From Proteobacteria bacterium 005FR1 (GTDB lineage Bacteria > Pseudomonadota > Gammaproteobacteria > Pseudomonadales > Cellvibrionaceae), in NCBI GenBank assembly GCA_026192395.1, contig WACF01000001.1, positions 2,974,309 through 3,038,308 on the forward strand: a stretch of DNA of 64,000 nucleotides. Direction: 5' to 3'. Positions within the stretch are counted from its first letter, which is position 1, and each line of letters opens with the position of its first letter. A program made the translations under genes and the position numbers. Below, in pieces: positions 42,892 to 52,097 of this stretch. The notes beneath the pieces are model-generated. The model worked only from the letters and a program-made list of their open reading frames with translations. It ran no database searches and was not told the origin of the DNA.

Positions 42892-45885
42892 ATGTTTGAA
42901 GGCAGCGTTGTTCCCGAGCATTTGTATGTACATCTGCAGCGTTTTGGGCGGCAGTGGCAGAGTGCTGCGTCCGAGGAGTGTCAGCAGGCACTGACTGAGC
43001 TCCTGGCTGGCGATGAAACGCTGCGCGATCAGCTGGCAAAAGCGGTGATCGGCAGCGAGTTCATTGCCACGCAGGCGACTACCAGTCCCGAACATTTCCT
43101 TTTTTTGCTGTGCCGCGACGAACTGCATCTCCAAGCCGACCTCGACGACGAGGCGGTTTGCGCCTTCCTGCACAAACGCATCGATCCGAGCGACGAAGCG
43201 GTTTTCGAGAAAAGCCTGCGTGAGGCCCGCCGCGATTTCATGGTCCGCATCATCTGGCGGGATATGAATCGACTGGCAACGCTGGAGCAAACCACCGGGG
43301 AGCTGAGCTGCTTTGCCAGCGCCAGCATTCAGGAAGCGATGGACTTTCATTATTCATCGCTGACCGCCAGCCGTGGTGTTCCGGTCGGCACGGAGAGCGG
43401 TGAGCCGCAGCCCCTGCTGGTGCTGGGGATGGGCAAGCTGGGGGCGCGGGAGCTGAACGTTTCCTCCGATATCGATCTGATCTTCACCTACCCGGAAGGG
43501 GGCGAAACCACGGGCGTGCGTCAGTCGCTCAGCAATCAGGAATTTTTCATCCGCCTCGGCCAGCGCATCATCAGGTCCCTCGATGCAGTCACTGCCGACG
43601 GTTTCGTGTTCCGCGTCGACATGCGATTGCGACCCTATGGCGCCAGCGGCGCGCTGGTGGCCAGCTTCGATGCGATGGAAAATTACTACCAGACCCAGGG
43701 TCGGGAGTGGGAGCGTTACGCGATGATCAAGGCGCGGGTGGTTGCCTGTACCAGCGATGCGGTGCTGGAAAAAAGCGCCGACGCTTCCGGACTGAGCATG
43801 AGCATCCAGCAAAGCGGCGAAAGCCATTGCGCGGAGCTGATGGAATTGCTCAGACCATTCACCTATCGGCGCTACCTCGACTTTTCGGCCATCGAAGCGA
43901 TGCGATCAATGAAGCTGCTGATCACCCGCGAGGTGGCGCGCAAGGGCCTCGAAAACGATGTGAAGCTTGGCGCGGGCGGAATTCGCGAAGTCGAATTCAT
44001 CGTGCAAGTCTTCCAGCTGATTCGCGGTGGTCGCGATCCTCAGCTGCAGGAACGGCAGTTGCTCAGAGTGCTGCCGATGCTCGGCGAAGCGGGCTTGCTC
44101 CCCGAGGGAGTGCCGGAGCAGCTGGGGCAAGCCTATCGCTTTCTTCGCGATGCAGAGCACGGGATCCAGGGTTTTCAGGACCGGCAGACCCAGCAGCTGC
44201 CGATCGATCCCGATGCCCAGCAGCGCATGGCCTGGATCATGGGCTTTGCCGACTGGAATAGCTTCTCCGCACAGTTACAGGTCCATCGCGAACACGTCAG
44301 CGCTCAGTTCACCGATGTCATCGCGGACCCGGAGGAAAAGCGCGAGGAACAAATCGAAGACGAAGACAGCTGGCAGCTGCTTTGGCAGGGCAGCCTCACT
44401 GATGAGCCCGCGCAGGAGTTTCTCGCCAGCCAGGGGCTCGATGAGCCGCAGCAGGTTCTGGAAGCACTCAGCAACCTTCGGGAAAGCCGCCCGGTCAGCG
44501 GCATGCAGGCGACCGCGCGGGAGCGTCTGGACACACTGATGCCCGCACTTCTGGCGGACCTGCGCGGCGTGGACAATGCCGTTACCACCTTGCAGCGCAT
44601 CTGCTCCGTTCTCGAGGCAGTGGCGCGACGTAGCGCCTACATCGTGCTGCTGGTGGAAAACCCGCCCGCCCGGGCGCAGCTCATCAAGCTCTGCTCGGCC
44701 ACCCCGTGGATCGCACAACAGCTCACCGCGCATCCGGTTCTCCTGGACGAACTGCTGGACGCACGGACTCTGTACACCCTCCCGGACGTGAACACCCTGC
44801 GCGACGATCTGCGCCGCGACACCCTGCGGCTGAGCTGGGAGGATCTGGAAGGCCAGATGGAGGCGCTGCGTTATTTCCGCATGTCCCACGCGCTGCGGGT
44901 GGCCGCCTGCGAGGTAACTGATATCCTGCCGCTGATGAAAGTCAGCGACTACCTGACCTTTCTGGCCGAAGTCATCCTCGAGCATGTGCTCGAGCTCGCC
45001 TGGCAACAGATGGTGGCGCGCTATGGCCGTCCGCGCCGGCCGGATGGCAGCACCTATTCCGTGGACTCGGTCAGTGGTGATTTCGTGGTGGTGGGCTACG
45101 GCAAACTGGGTGGAATCGAGCTGGGCCACGGTTCGGATCTGGACCTGGTCTTCGTGCACCGAGCCGACACCGCGTGCAGCACAGAAGGGCCGCGGGAGCT
45201 GGACAACTCCACCTTCTTCATTCGCCTTGGCCAGAAAATCATTCACATCCTCAACGCCCAGACCATGTCCGGACAGCTCTACGACATCGACATGCGCCTG
45301 CGTCCGTCGGGTAACTCCGGCCTGTTGGTCAGTTCGCTGACCGCCTTCGCCAAATACCAGGAAAACGACGCATGGACCTGGGAGCACCAGGCGCTGGTGC
45401 GAGCCCGGGTCGTTGCGGGCAGCCGCAGCCTCGCGGAAGAGTTCGAGGAAGTGCGCAGCCGCATTCTGTCGCGACAGCGGGAGCTGCCCGGATTGCGCAA
45501 AGAAGTGACCGAAATGCGCGAGAAAATGCGCAAGCATCTCGGCACCTCGGAAAACAGCGACGAGTGGCATATCAAGCAGGATGCGGGCGGTATTGTCGAT
45601 ATCGAATTTATGGTTCAATATGCCGTGCTGGCCTGGGCGCACTCAAACCCGGGGCTGACCAGATACACAGATAACATCCGCATACTCGGCTGCCTGGCCG
45701 AGGCTGGTCTGATCACCGGCGCAGACGCGGAACTGCTCATCGAAGCTTACAAAACCTATCGATCGACTGTGCATCGCCTGGCCTTGCAGGGCCTGCCAAG
45801 TACCGTGGCGAATGATCAGTTTCTCACTGAGCGCCGCGTGGTTGCCGACTACTGGCAGCGCCTGCTCACTGGCCCCGGCAGTTGA
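42892..45885 (+). CDS. glnE: Bifunctional glutamine synthetase adenylyltransferase/removase GlnE
   Basis: Adds and removes AMP on glutamine synthetase according to PII state. 997 residues from the ATG at 42892 (GGGAG five bases before; a longer frame from 42814 lacks family similarity). Two nucleotidyltransferase domains are plain: GMGKLGARELNVSSDIDLIF (deadenylylating half) and GYGKLGGIELGHGSDLDLVF (adenylylating half), with a regulatory middle region. ilvE follows, as in Pseudomonas. Confidence 0.97.
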   Translation: MFEGSVVPEHLYVHLQRFGRQWQSAASEECQQALTELLAGDETLRDQLAKAVIGSEFIATQATTSPEHFLFLLCRDELHLQADLDDEAVCAFLHKRIDPSDEAVFEKSLREARRDFMVRIIWRDMNRLATLEQTTGELSCFASASIQEAMDFHYSSLTASRGVPVGTESGEPQPLLVLGMGKLGARELNVSSDIDLIFTYPEGGETTGVRQSLSNQEFFIRLGQRIIRSLDAVTADGFVFRVDMRLRPYGASGALVASFDAMENYYQTQGREWERYAMIKARVVACTSDAVLEKSADASGLSMSIQQSGESHCAELMELLRPFTYRRYLDFSAIEAMRSMKLLITREVARKGLENDVKLGAGGIREVEFIVQVFQLIRGGRDPQLQERQLLRVLPMLGEAGLLPEGVPEQLGQAYRFLRDAEHGIQGFQDRQTQQLPIDPDAQQRMAWIMGFADWNSFSAQLQVHREHVSAQFTDVIADPEEKREEQIEDEDSWQLLWQGSLTDEPAQEFLASQGLDEPQQVLEALSNLRESRPVSGMQATARERLDTLMPALLADLRGVDNAVTTLQRICSVLEAVARRSAYIVLLVENPPARAQLIKLCSATPWIAQQLTAHPVLLDELLDARTLYTLPDVNTLRDDLRRDTLRLSWEDLEGQMEALRYFRMSHALRVAACEVTDILPLMKVSDYLTFLAEVILEHVLELAWQQMVARYGRPRRPDGSTYSVDSVSGDFVVVGYGKLGGIELGHGSDLDLVFVHRADTACSTEGPRELDNSTFFIRLGQKIIHILNAQTMSGQLYDIDMRLRPSGNSGLLVSSLTAFAKYQENDAWTWEHQALVRARVVAGSRSLAEEFEEVRSRILSRQRELPGLRKEVTEMREKMRKHLGTSENSDEWHIKQDAGGIVDIEFMVQYAVLAWAHSNPGLTRYTDNIRILGCLAEAGLITGADAELLIEAYKTYRSTVHRLALQGLPSTVANDQFLTERRVVADYWQRLLTGPGS

Positions 45886-45914
45886 CTGCCACGCTAACTT
45901 ACCCTTTTAGTAAT

Positions 45915-45941
45915 GCCCGGCGTTCAGCCGATTCGCCGGGC
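45915..45941 (+). terminator. Weak hairpin between glnE and ilvE
   Basis: Perfect 8-bp stem GCCCGGCG/CGCCGGGC with an 11-base loop, followed by CCTGTTTC rather than a T run. It may pause transcription or act in the ilvE leader. Confidence 0.35.
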
Positions 45942-45966
45942 CCTGTTTCAAGCATTGGAGACTTCC

Positions 45967-46896
45967 ATGTCATTTGCGGATCGTGATGGTGTTATCTGGA
46001 TGGACGGTGAGCTGGTCGATTGGCGCGAGGCCAAAGTCCACGTGCTCACCCATACGCTGCATTACGGCATGGGGGTATTTGAAGGTGTGCGCGCCTACGA
46101 TGCGGGCAAATACGGCACCTGCATTTTCCGCCTGCTGGACCATACCGACCGCCTGTTCCGTTCGGCCAAGATCATGGGCATGCAGATGCCCTGGAACAAG
46201 GACGAGCTGAACGCGGCCCAGAAGCTGGTCATGCGCGAAAACGGCCTGAAGGAAGGCTACCTGCGACCGATGGCCTTTCTGGGCTCGGAAGGCATGGGCC
46301 TGCGCGCCGACAACCTGAAGACCCACGTGATCGTCGCCGCCTGGGAGTGGCCCTCCTATATGTCGCCGGAAGCGAAGGAGCGCGGCATCAAGGTCCGCAC
46401 CTCCAGCTTCACTCGTCACCACGTGAACATCTCCATGACCAAGGCCAAGGCCAACGGTCATTACATCAATTCCATGCTGGCGCTCAAAGAAGCTCTGGAC
46501 AGCGGCTGCGAAGAGGCCCTGCTGCTGGACCCGGAAGGTTACGTGGCGGAAGGCAGCGGCGAGAACGTCTTCATCGTCCGTAACGGCACCATCTTCACGC
46601 CGGAACTGACCTCCTGCCTGGACGGCATCACCCGCAACACCGTCTTCCAACTGGCGGCCGACTGCGGCTACACCATTCGCGAAAAGCGCATCACCCGCGA
46701 CGAGGTCTACATCGCCGACGAAGCTTTCTTCACCGGCACCGCCGCGGAAGTCCTGCCCATCTGCAGCCTTGACGGCCGAACCATCGGCGAAGGCCGCCGC
46801 GGCCCGATCACCGAAAAGCTCCAGTCCATGTATTTCGACGCGGTGCGCGGACAGCTCGATACCCATCCGGAGTGGCTGGATTCGATCGAATCGTGA
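45967..46896 (+). CDS. ilvE: Branched-chain amino acid aminotransferase IlvE
   Basis: PLP enzyme of fold type IV making valine, leucine and isoleucine. 309 residues from ATG 45967 (GGAG seven bases before), starting MSFADRDGVIWMDGELVDW. The PLP Lys lies in TKAKANGHYINSMLA, and EGSGENVFIV and TGTAAEVLPI bind the cofactor phosphate. Its TGA stop lies inside a five-copy GTGAGAC repeat. The waa cluster follows after 0.3 kb. Confidence 0.97.
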   Translation: MSFADRDGVIWMDGELVDWREAKVHVLTHTLHYGMGVFEGVRAYDAGKYGTCIFRLLDHTDRLFRSAKIMGMQMPWNKDELNAAQKLVMRENGLKEGYLRPMAFLGSEGMGLRADNLKTHVIVAAWEWPSYMSPEAKERGIKVRTSSFTRHHVNISMTKAKANGHYINSMLALKEALDSGCEEALLLDPEGYVAEGSGENVFIVRNGTIFTPELTSCLDGITRNTVFQLAADCGYTIREKRITRDEVYIADEAFFTGTAAEVLPICSLDGRTIGEGRRGPITEKLQSMYFDAVRGQLDTHPEWLDSIES

Positions 46897-46927
46897 GACG
46901 TGAGACGTGAGACGTGAGACGTGAGAC
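46893..46927. repeat. GTGAGAC tandem repeat, five copies, over the ilvE stop
   Basis: Five perfect consecutive GTGAGAC units, the first of which contains the ilvE stop codon (TGA at 46894-46896). Confidence 0.97.
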
Positions 46928-46982
46928 ATGAACGAAGAAGGCCGGAATCCATGGGGCGGGCAGGAGTGGTGCATCGGAGTGA

Positions 46983-47083
46983 ATGGATTCCGACCTTCGC
47001 CGGAATGACGTGGAAGTATTGGCCGGCTTGGAGGCATACCCCAGTTTCATAATGTCGTCATTCCGGCGCAGGCCGGAATCCAT
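46983..47083. repeat. Pair of REP-like palindromes in inverted orientation
   Basis: A 27-base element at 47057-47083 (GTCATTCCGGCG...CCGGAATCCAT) recurs inverted at 46983-47009 with 25 of 27 positions equal; each is itself partly palindromic (TTCCGGC/GCCGGAA). A further partial copy (GGCCGGAATCCAT) is at 46940-46952. They fill the ilvE-waaF gap. Confidence 0.85.
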
Positions 47084-47197
47084 CCCTCCCCGGGGGGGCA
47101 GCGCCGATAAGCATTCCAGACCCACCAACCCACGACCTTCCCACCCATATAGCGTAGAATGCCCGCCCACGTTCTACCGCAGGCAGGCAGTTCCAAC

Positions 47198-48271
47198 ATG
47201 CCGAAGAAATCCGACCGCTACCGCATTCTCATCGTCGGCCCCTCTTGGGTCGGGGACATGGTAATGGCTCAGGCCCTGTTTCAAGCCCTGAAGCAGCGCA
47301 GGCCCAATGCGGAAATTCATGTCCTGGCGCCAGACTGGACCCGCGCGCTGCTGTCGCGCATGGCCGAAGTGGACGCCACCGTGGACATGCCAATCGGCCA
47401 CGGTGAATTCAAGCTTGACCTGAGATATCGACTCGGGCAGGCGATGAAGGGGCAGTATGACCAGGCTATCGTCCTGCCCAACTCCCTCAAGTCCGCCCTG
47501 ATCCCCTTCTTCGCGGAAATACCCACCCGAACGGGCTGGCGGGGAGAGATGCGTTTCTGGCTGCTGAATGACATTCGCCTGCTGCGCAAGCGCGACTACC
47601 CCCTGATGGTGCAGCGTTTCGTAGCACTTGCCTATCCGCCGGGTGAGACCTTGCCGGAACAGCTGCCCACACCCAGGTTGCTGGCTGACAGCCGGCGTGT
47701 GCCGGAGCTGCTGCAGGATTATGGGCTGGACCGCCTGCGCCCGATACTGGCGCTCTGTCCCGGCGCCGAATTCGGCCCGGCCAAGCGCTGGCCGGAGCGC
47801 CATTACGCGGCGGTGGCCGAGCGCAAGATCGCCGATGGCTGGCAGGTCTGGATCATGGGCTCTGGAAAAGATGCTCCGGTGGGGCGGGCGATTGCCGACT
47901 TGTTGCCGGAAGAAGCCCGCCCGTATTGCCGGAATCTGGCTGGCGAAACGCAACTGGACCAGGCTATCGACCTGCTCTCGGTGAGCGACGCGGTGGTCAG
48001 TAACGATTCCGGGCTGATGCATGTGGCGGCGGCTTTGGGCCGCCCGCTGGTGGCTGTTTTCGGATCCACCTCGCCCGACTTCACACCGCCGCTCGGTGAA
48101 CAGGTCGCGGTGGAATCGATTTCGGTAGAATGTGGTCCCTGTTTCAAGCGGGAATGCCCGCAGGGCCATTTGAAGTGTCTGGAAGATCTCGCTCCAAAGC
48201 AGGTGCTCAGCAGTTTGGACCAGCTGCTGCAGCGGCAAAAGCTGCTTGCCACTGAAATGAATGTGCACTAG
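47198..48271 (+). CDS. waaF: ADP-heptose:LPS heptosyltransferase II WaaF
   Basis: GT9 enzyme adding the second heptose of the inner core. 357 residues starting MPKKSDRYRILIVGPSWVGDMVMAQALF, with LCPGAEFGPAKRWPERHYA and the donor-binding NDSGLMHVAAALGRPLVAVFGSTSP. C-terminal cysteines (CGPCFKRECPQGHLKC) are typical of WaaF. Cytoplasmic, membrane-peripheral. First of the waaF-C-G-P row. Confidence 0.97.
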   Translation: MPKKSDRYRILIVGPSWVGDMVMAQALFQALKQRRPNAEIHVLAPDWTRALLSRMAEVDATVDMPIGHGEFKLDLRYRLGQAMKGQYDQAIVLPNSLKSALIPFFAEIPTRTGWRGEMRFWLLNDIRLLRKRDYPLMVQRFVALAYPPGETLPEQLPTPRLLADSRRVPELLQDYGLDRLRPILALCPGAEFGPAKRWPERHYAAVAERKIADGWQVWIMGSGKDAPVGRAIADLLPEEARPYCRNLAGETQLDQAIDLLSVSDAVVSNDSGLMHVAAALGRPLVAVFGSTSPDFTPPLGEQVAVESISVECGPCFKRECPQGHLKCLEDLAPKQVLSSLDQLLQRQKLLATEMNVH

Positions 48272-48344
48272 GCGACACTCCACCATGGATGCGCTGGTCT
48301 TTATTGCTGAACCACTTTTTTGCTGACCTATTTGTTGCCGATCA

Positions 48345-49352
48345 ATGCGCGTACTAGTCATTAAAACCTCATCCATGGGCGACGTCATTCACGCCCTGCC
48401 CGCCGTTACGGACGCCAAGCGTGCCCTGCCGAACACGACTTTCGATTGGGTGGTTGAGGAGGATTTTGCCGAGATTCCCAGCTGGCATCCCGCCGTGGAC
48501 AACGTCATCCCGGTGGCCATCCGCCGCTGGCGCCGCTCGCTGTTCCAGACCCGCAGCTCTAATGAGTGGAAGCAATTCAAGACTCAGATACGCAAGCAGC
48601 ACTATGACCTGGCAATCGACTGTCAGGGCTTGCTAAAAAGCGCATGGCTGGGCAGCCTGGTGAAGGCGCCGGTCGCGGGCATGGACAAGCAGTCAGTACG
48701 CGAACCGCTCGCCACTTTTTTTTACCGTCAGCGCTACACCGTGCCGAAGAACATGCATGCGGTTGAGCGCTGCCGAATGCTGTTCGCTCAGGCGCTCAAG
48801 TACGAAATGCCCAAAGACCGGGGCGACTACAACATCGACCGACAGCGCTTCTGCGGATCGGCACTCGAATCGGCCAATATCGTTTTCCTCCATGCGACCG
48901 CCCGGGAGGACAAGCTCTACCCGGAAGACTACTGGCGCTCGCTGGCCGAACGCCTGGTCGCCGATGGTTACCGCATCCGCCTGCCCTGGGGTGCGGAACA
49001 CGAGCGCGAGCGCGCCCAGCGCATTGCAGCCGGCATCGCCGGCGTCGAAGTACTCCCGCGGCTGAACCTGCACGGAGTTGCCTGTGTGCTGGCGCAGGCC
49101 ACTGCCGTGGTGGCGGTGGATACGGGACTGGCGCACCTCAGTGCGGCGATCAATGTTCCTACTCTCACTCTTTACGGGCCGACTGATCCGGAACTGGTGG
49201 GCACCTACGGTGGCAATCAGTTTCACCTCTGCACTGACAACCGCTGGTCCTCGCAGCCCTTTGCGGACCTGAGCCCTGAGCGGGTATACGAGAGTCTTCA
49301 GGAGAACATTCTTTCGGAAAGCCGCACAGTCGTTCTCAGAAGAATTCCATGA
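48345..49352 (+). CDS. waaC: LPS heptosyltransferase I WaaC
   Basis: GT9 enzyme placing the first heptose on Kdo. 335 residues starting MRVLVIKTSSMGDVIHALPAVTDA (the WaaC signature), with FDWVVEEDFAEIPSWHP and the C-terminal VDTGLAHLSAAINVPTLTLYGPTDP. Overlaps waaG by four bases (ATGA). Its donor precursor is made by HldE, encoded further along this cluster. Confidence 0.97.
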   Translation: MRVLVIKTSSMGDVIHALPAVTDAKRALPNTTFDWVVEEDFAEIPSWHPAVDNVIPVAIRRWRRSLFQTRSSNEWKQFKTQIRKQHYDLAIDCQGLLKSAWLGSLVKAPVAGMDKQSVREPLATFFYRQRYTVPKNMHAVERCRMLFAQALKYEMPKDRGDYNIDRQRFCGSALESANIVFLHATAREDKLYPEDYWRSLAERLVADGYRIRLPWGAEHERERAQRIAAGIAGVEVLPRLNLHGVACVLAQATAVVAVDTGLAHLSAAINVPTLTLYGPTDPELVGTYGGNQFHLCTDNRWSSQPFADLSPERVYESLQENILSESRTVVLRRIP

Positions 49353-50485
49353 ATTTCGTTTTCGTCCTGTTCAAGTACTTCCCCTTCGGAGGTCTCCAGC
49401 GGGATATGATCGCTGCGACCGAGGTGGGGCTTCGGCGAGGTCACCGGATCACCGTCTTCTGCAGCCAATGGCAAGGTGATATCCCGCAAGGTCTGGAAGT
49501 GAAACTCCTCCCGGTGAAGGCCCTCACGAACGCAGCGCAAATGCGAAAATTTTCGCACCGAGTATCGCGGCTGTTGGAAAAGGGCGACTTCGATGCGGTA
49601 GTCGGTTTCAACAAACTTCCCGATCTGGACGTGTATTACGCGGCCGATTCCTGCTTTGCTGCCAAAGCCTTTGAAGAAAAATCATTTCTCTATCGACTGA
49701 GTCCGCGTGCCAGGACCTATCTGGCCTACGAAGCGGCAGTCTTCGATTCTGAGCAGAACACCAAGGTGTTTGAGCTATCACCCGTGGAGCGTGATCGCTA
49801 CCAGCGCTACTACCAAACTCCGGATCCGCGTTTTTTCACTCTGCCTCCTGGTATTTGGCCCCAGTACCGCTCGGCAGTGGAAGCTGGCGATGCGCGATCC
49901 GCTACCCGCAGCGGGCTGGGCATCAATGCCGATGCTCTGGTCCTGATCATGGTAGGTTCGGGCTTCAAAACCAAAGGGCTGGATCGCAGTATTCAGTTAC
50001 TGGCTGACTTGAATGCAAGCAGCGGACGTGAAGCCATTTTGCTGGTTGCCGGGCAGGACAATCCAAAGCGCTATGAGAAGCTCGCTTCCCATCTCGGCGT
50101 TCAGCGGCAGCTGCGCTTCCTCGGTGGACGCAACGATGTGCCCTCCTTGTTGCAAGCGGCTGATGTGCTTGTGCATCCTGCCCGCAAGGAAAATACCGGC
50201 AATGTTCTGTTGGAAGCGATGATCGCCGGCTGCCCTGTGATCGCCACCGATGTCTGTGGCTACAGCCACTACATCGAGGACGCGGAAATGGGGGTGGTGA
50301 TGCCATCGCCGTTCAACGGCCGGGCTTTTCTGAAGGCTCTCGAGCAAATAGTCGCCGAGAACAGCAAACAGTGGCGAGAGCGCGGACGCGAGTTCGCCAG
50401 ACGCGAAGAACTTTACGCGCGACCGGAGCGAGTGATCGACTTGCTTGAACAACATTGCACCGCATCGAGTCGGAGCGCCGCATGA
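49349..50485 (+). CDS. waaG: LPS core glucosyltransferase WaaG
   Basis: GT4 enzyme adding the first outer-core hexose. 378 residues with FKYFPFGGLQRDMI at the N-terminus, VGSGFKTKGLDRSI (sugar-nucleotide domain start) and HPARKENTGNVLLEAMIAGCPVI containing the EX7E-type catalytic/donor segment. Coupled by ATGA overlaps to waaC before and waaP after. Confidence 0.96.
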   Translation: MNFVFVLFKYFPFGGLQRDMIAATEVGLRRGHRITVFCSQWQGDIPQGLEVKLLPVKALTNAAQMRKFSHRVSRLLEKGDFDAVVGFNKLPDLDVYYAADSCFAAKAFEEKSFLYRLSPRARTYLAYEAAVFDSEQNTKVFELSPVERDRYQRYYQTPDPRFFTLPPGIWPQYRSAVEAGDARSATRSGLGINADALVLIMVGSGFKTKGLDRSIQLLADLNASSGREAILLVAGQDNPKRYEKLASHLGVQRQLRFLGGRNDVPSLLQAADVLVHPARKENTGNVLLEAMIAGCPVIATDVCGYSHYIEDAEMGVVMPSPFNGRAFLKALEQIVAENSKQWRERGREFARREELYARPERVIDLLEQHCTASSRSAA

Positions 50486-51288
50486 AGGTGATCCTGCGCG
50501 AGGAACTGGCCGAGCAGTGGACGACCGCCGATGCCTTCGACCGAGTGCGGGAAATCGACGGCCCGCCAGTGCGTGCCAAAGAAGGCCGGCGCACTTTGCG
50601 CTTCGAGTCGGGCGGGCGCGCTTACTACCTGAAGCACCACCGCGGCGTCGGTTGGGGAGAAGTCCTCAAGAGCTGGCTGAGTTTTCGAGCGCCGGTGACC
50701 AGCGCGCGCAACGAATGGGAAGCGCTCAATCGCCTCAAGCAATTGAATCTGCTGACGCTGGAGCCCGTGGCCTACGGCAATCGGGGCCTCAACCCCGCGA
50801 GCCAGGAATCGTTCTTGATTACCCGAGAACTGACTGGGACGGAATCCCTGGAGGACCTTGTAAAAGCGTGGCCGGAACAGCGGCCGGCGTTTGTGCTTCG
50901 TCAGGCGCTCATCGACGCGGTGGCGGATATCACCCGGAAAATCCATCAGAACGGCATTAATCACCGGGATCTTTATCTCTGTCATTTCCTGCTTGCACAG
51001 GACAGCGCACCGCGCGAGCCGCGCTTGTACCTGGTGGATCTGCACCGGGCGCAACTGCGCAAGCGGGTGCCACGGCGCTGGCTGGTGAAGGACCTGGCGA
51101 GCATCTATTTTTCCTCGCTCGATATAGACCTGGATCGCAAGGACGTGCTGCGTTTTCTGCGCCGGTATTTCGACTGCCCCCTGCGGGAGCTGCTAAACCG
51201 TGAGGAAGACCTTCTGGCGGCGGTAAAGCGCCGCGCCTTACGGCTCTACGTCCGGGACTTTGGTCATCAACCAACGGTATTCTATTGA
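50482..51288 (+). CDS. waaP: LPS core heptose I kinase WaaP
   Basis: Phosphorylates heptose I of the core; in Pseudomonas this activity is essential. 268 residues from ATG 50482, overlapping the waaG stop. Kinase-like motifs: YYLKHHRG with the ATP-binding Lys, INHRDLYLCHFLL with the catalytic HRD, and LYLVDLHRAQ with the metal-binding Asp. The first of three WaaP-superfamily kinases in a row. Confidence 0.95.
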   Translation: MKVILREELAEQWTTADAFDRVREIDGPPVRAKEGRRTLRFESGGRAYYLKHHRGVGWGEVLKSWLSFRAPVTSARNEWEALNRLKQLNLLTLEPVAYGNRGLNPASQESFLITRELTGTESLEDLVKAWPEQRPAFVLRQALIDAVADITRKIHQNGINHRDLYLCHFLLAQDSAPREPRLYLVDLHRAQLRKRVPRRWLVKDLASIYFSSLDIDLDRKDVLRFLRRYFDCPLRELLNREEDLLAAVKRRALRLYVRDFGHQPTVFY

Positions 51289-51293
51289 GCGCC

Positions 51294-52097
51294 ATGAACG
51301 GAAACAGCCAGCGGTTTTGGCACATCGTCAGCGCTCTGAAGCAGGGCGATCCGCTTCCAGCCGACGCGCAACGCCTGACCAGCTCGGCTAGCACCCGAGT
51401 GGTCCGAGTCAGCGAAGCCGACAAAGATTACTACGTGAAGGTCTTTTTGCCGCGCGGCAGGCTGGAGCTGCTGAAGCGAGTGATGCTTGGCAGCCGTGCG
51501 CAACGGGCAGCCCTTGCGGCGGACACGCTCGCGCAGGCCGGATTCCACACGCCTGCCGTCGTGGCGTTTGGAAACGTCGGCGGTGCGAGCTGGCTGGTGA
51601 CGGAAGGTGTTGCAGGCCTTGGTCTTGGCATTTACGCCGATGTCTTTCTGCGCGGTCCGCTGTCGACTGCGAGACTGGCCTGGAAGCGATCCATTCTGCA
51701 CGCTTTTGGCGACCTGGTCGGCCGGCTGCATCGGCAAGGCATCATCCATGGTGATCTTCGCCTGAACAACGTGCTGATCGACACTTACAGTCCGGTGCCT
51801 ATGTTCTATCTTATCGATAACGAGCGAAACCGCCGTTTCAAAGGCATGCCGCCCCGAGCTCTGATCGTGAAGAATCTAGTGCAGGCAAGTCTGCTCTATC
51901 CCGTTTTTGGAACCCGAACAGACCGGCTGCGATTCTTTGAAGCCTATGCAGAACATTTTCCGACTTTGAGCGGACAGGAGCGGCGGAGCCTGCTCCGAGA
52001 AGTTCAGCGCAGATCGAGCCAGCGTCTCGAATCGTTGGCGCAGCGTCCCCTGGCCAAGCGGCCCGAACTGGAAAACGTCTACAATGTCCCGGCGTGA
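51294..52097 (+). CDS. WaaP-superfamily LPS kinase (second of three)
   Basis: 267 residues from ATG 51294; a TTG at 51285 overlapping the waaP stop is an alternative start. Kinase motifs: DYYVKVFLPRG (ATP Lys), IIHGDLRLNNVLID (catalytic Asp in HGD) and FYLIDNERNRRF (metal Asp, DN instead of DL/DF). Likely phosphorylates a core sugar; the exact acceptor is unknown. It overlaps the third kinase by 14 bases. Similar extra kinases follow waaP in Pseudomonas. Confidence 0.88.
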   Translation: MNGNSQRFWHIVSALKQGDPLPADAQRLTSSASTRVVRVSEADKDYYVKVFLPRGRLELLKRVMLGSRAQRAALAADTLAQAGFHTPAVVAFGNVGGASWLVTEGVAGLGLGIYADVFLRGPLSTARLAWKRSILHAFGDLVGRLHRQGIIHGDLRLNNVLIDTYSPVPMFYLIDNERNRRFKGMPPRALIVKNLVQASLLYPVFGTRTDRLRFFEAYAEHFPTLSGQERRSLLREVQRRSSQRLESLAQRPLAKRPELENVYNVPA

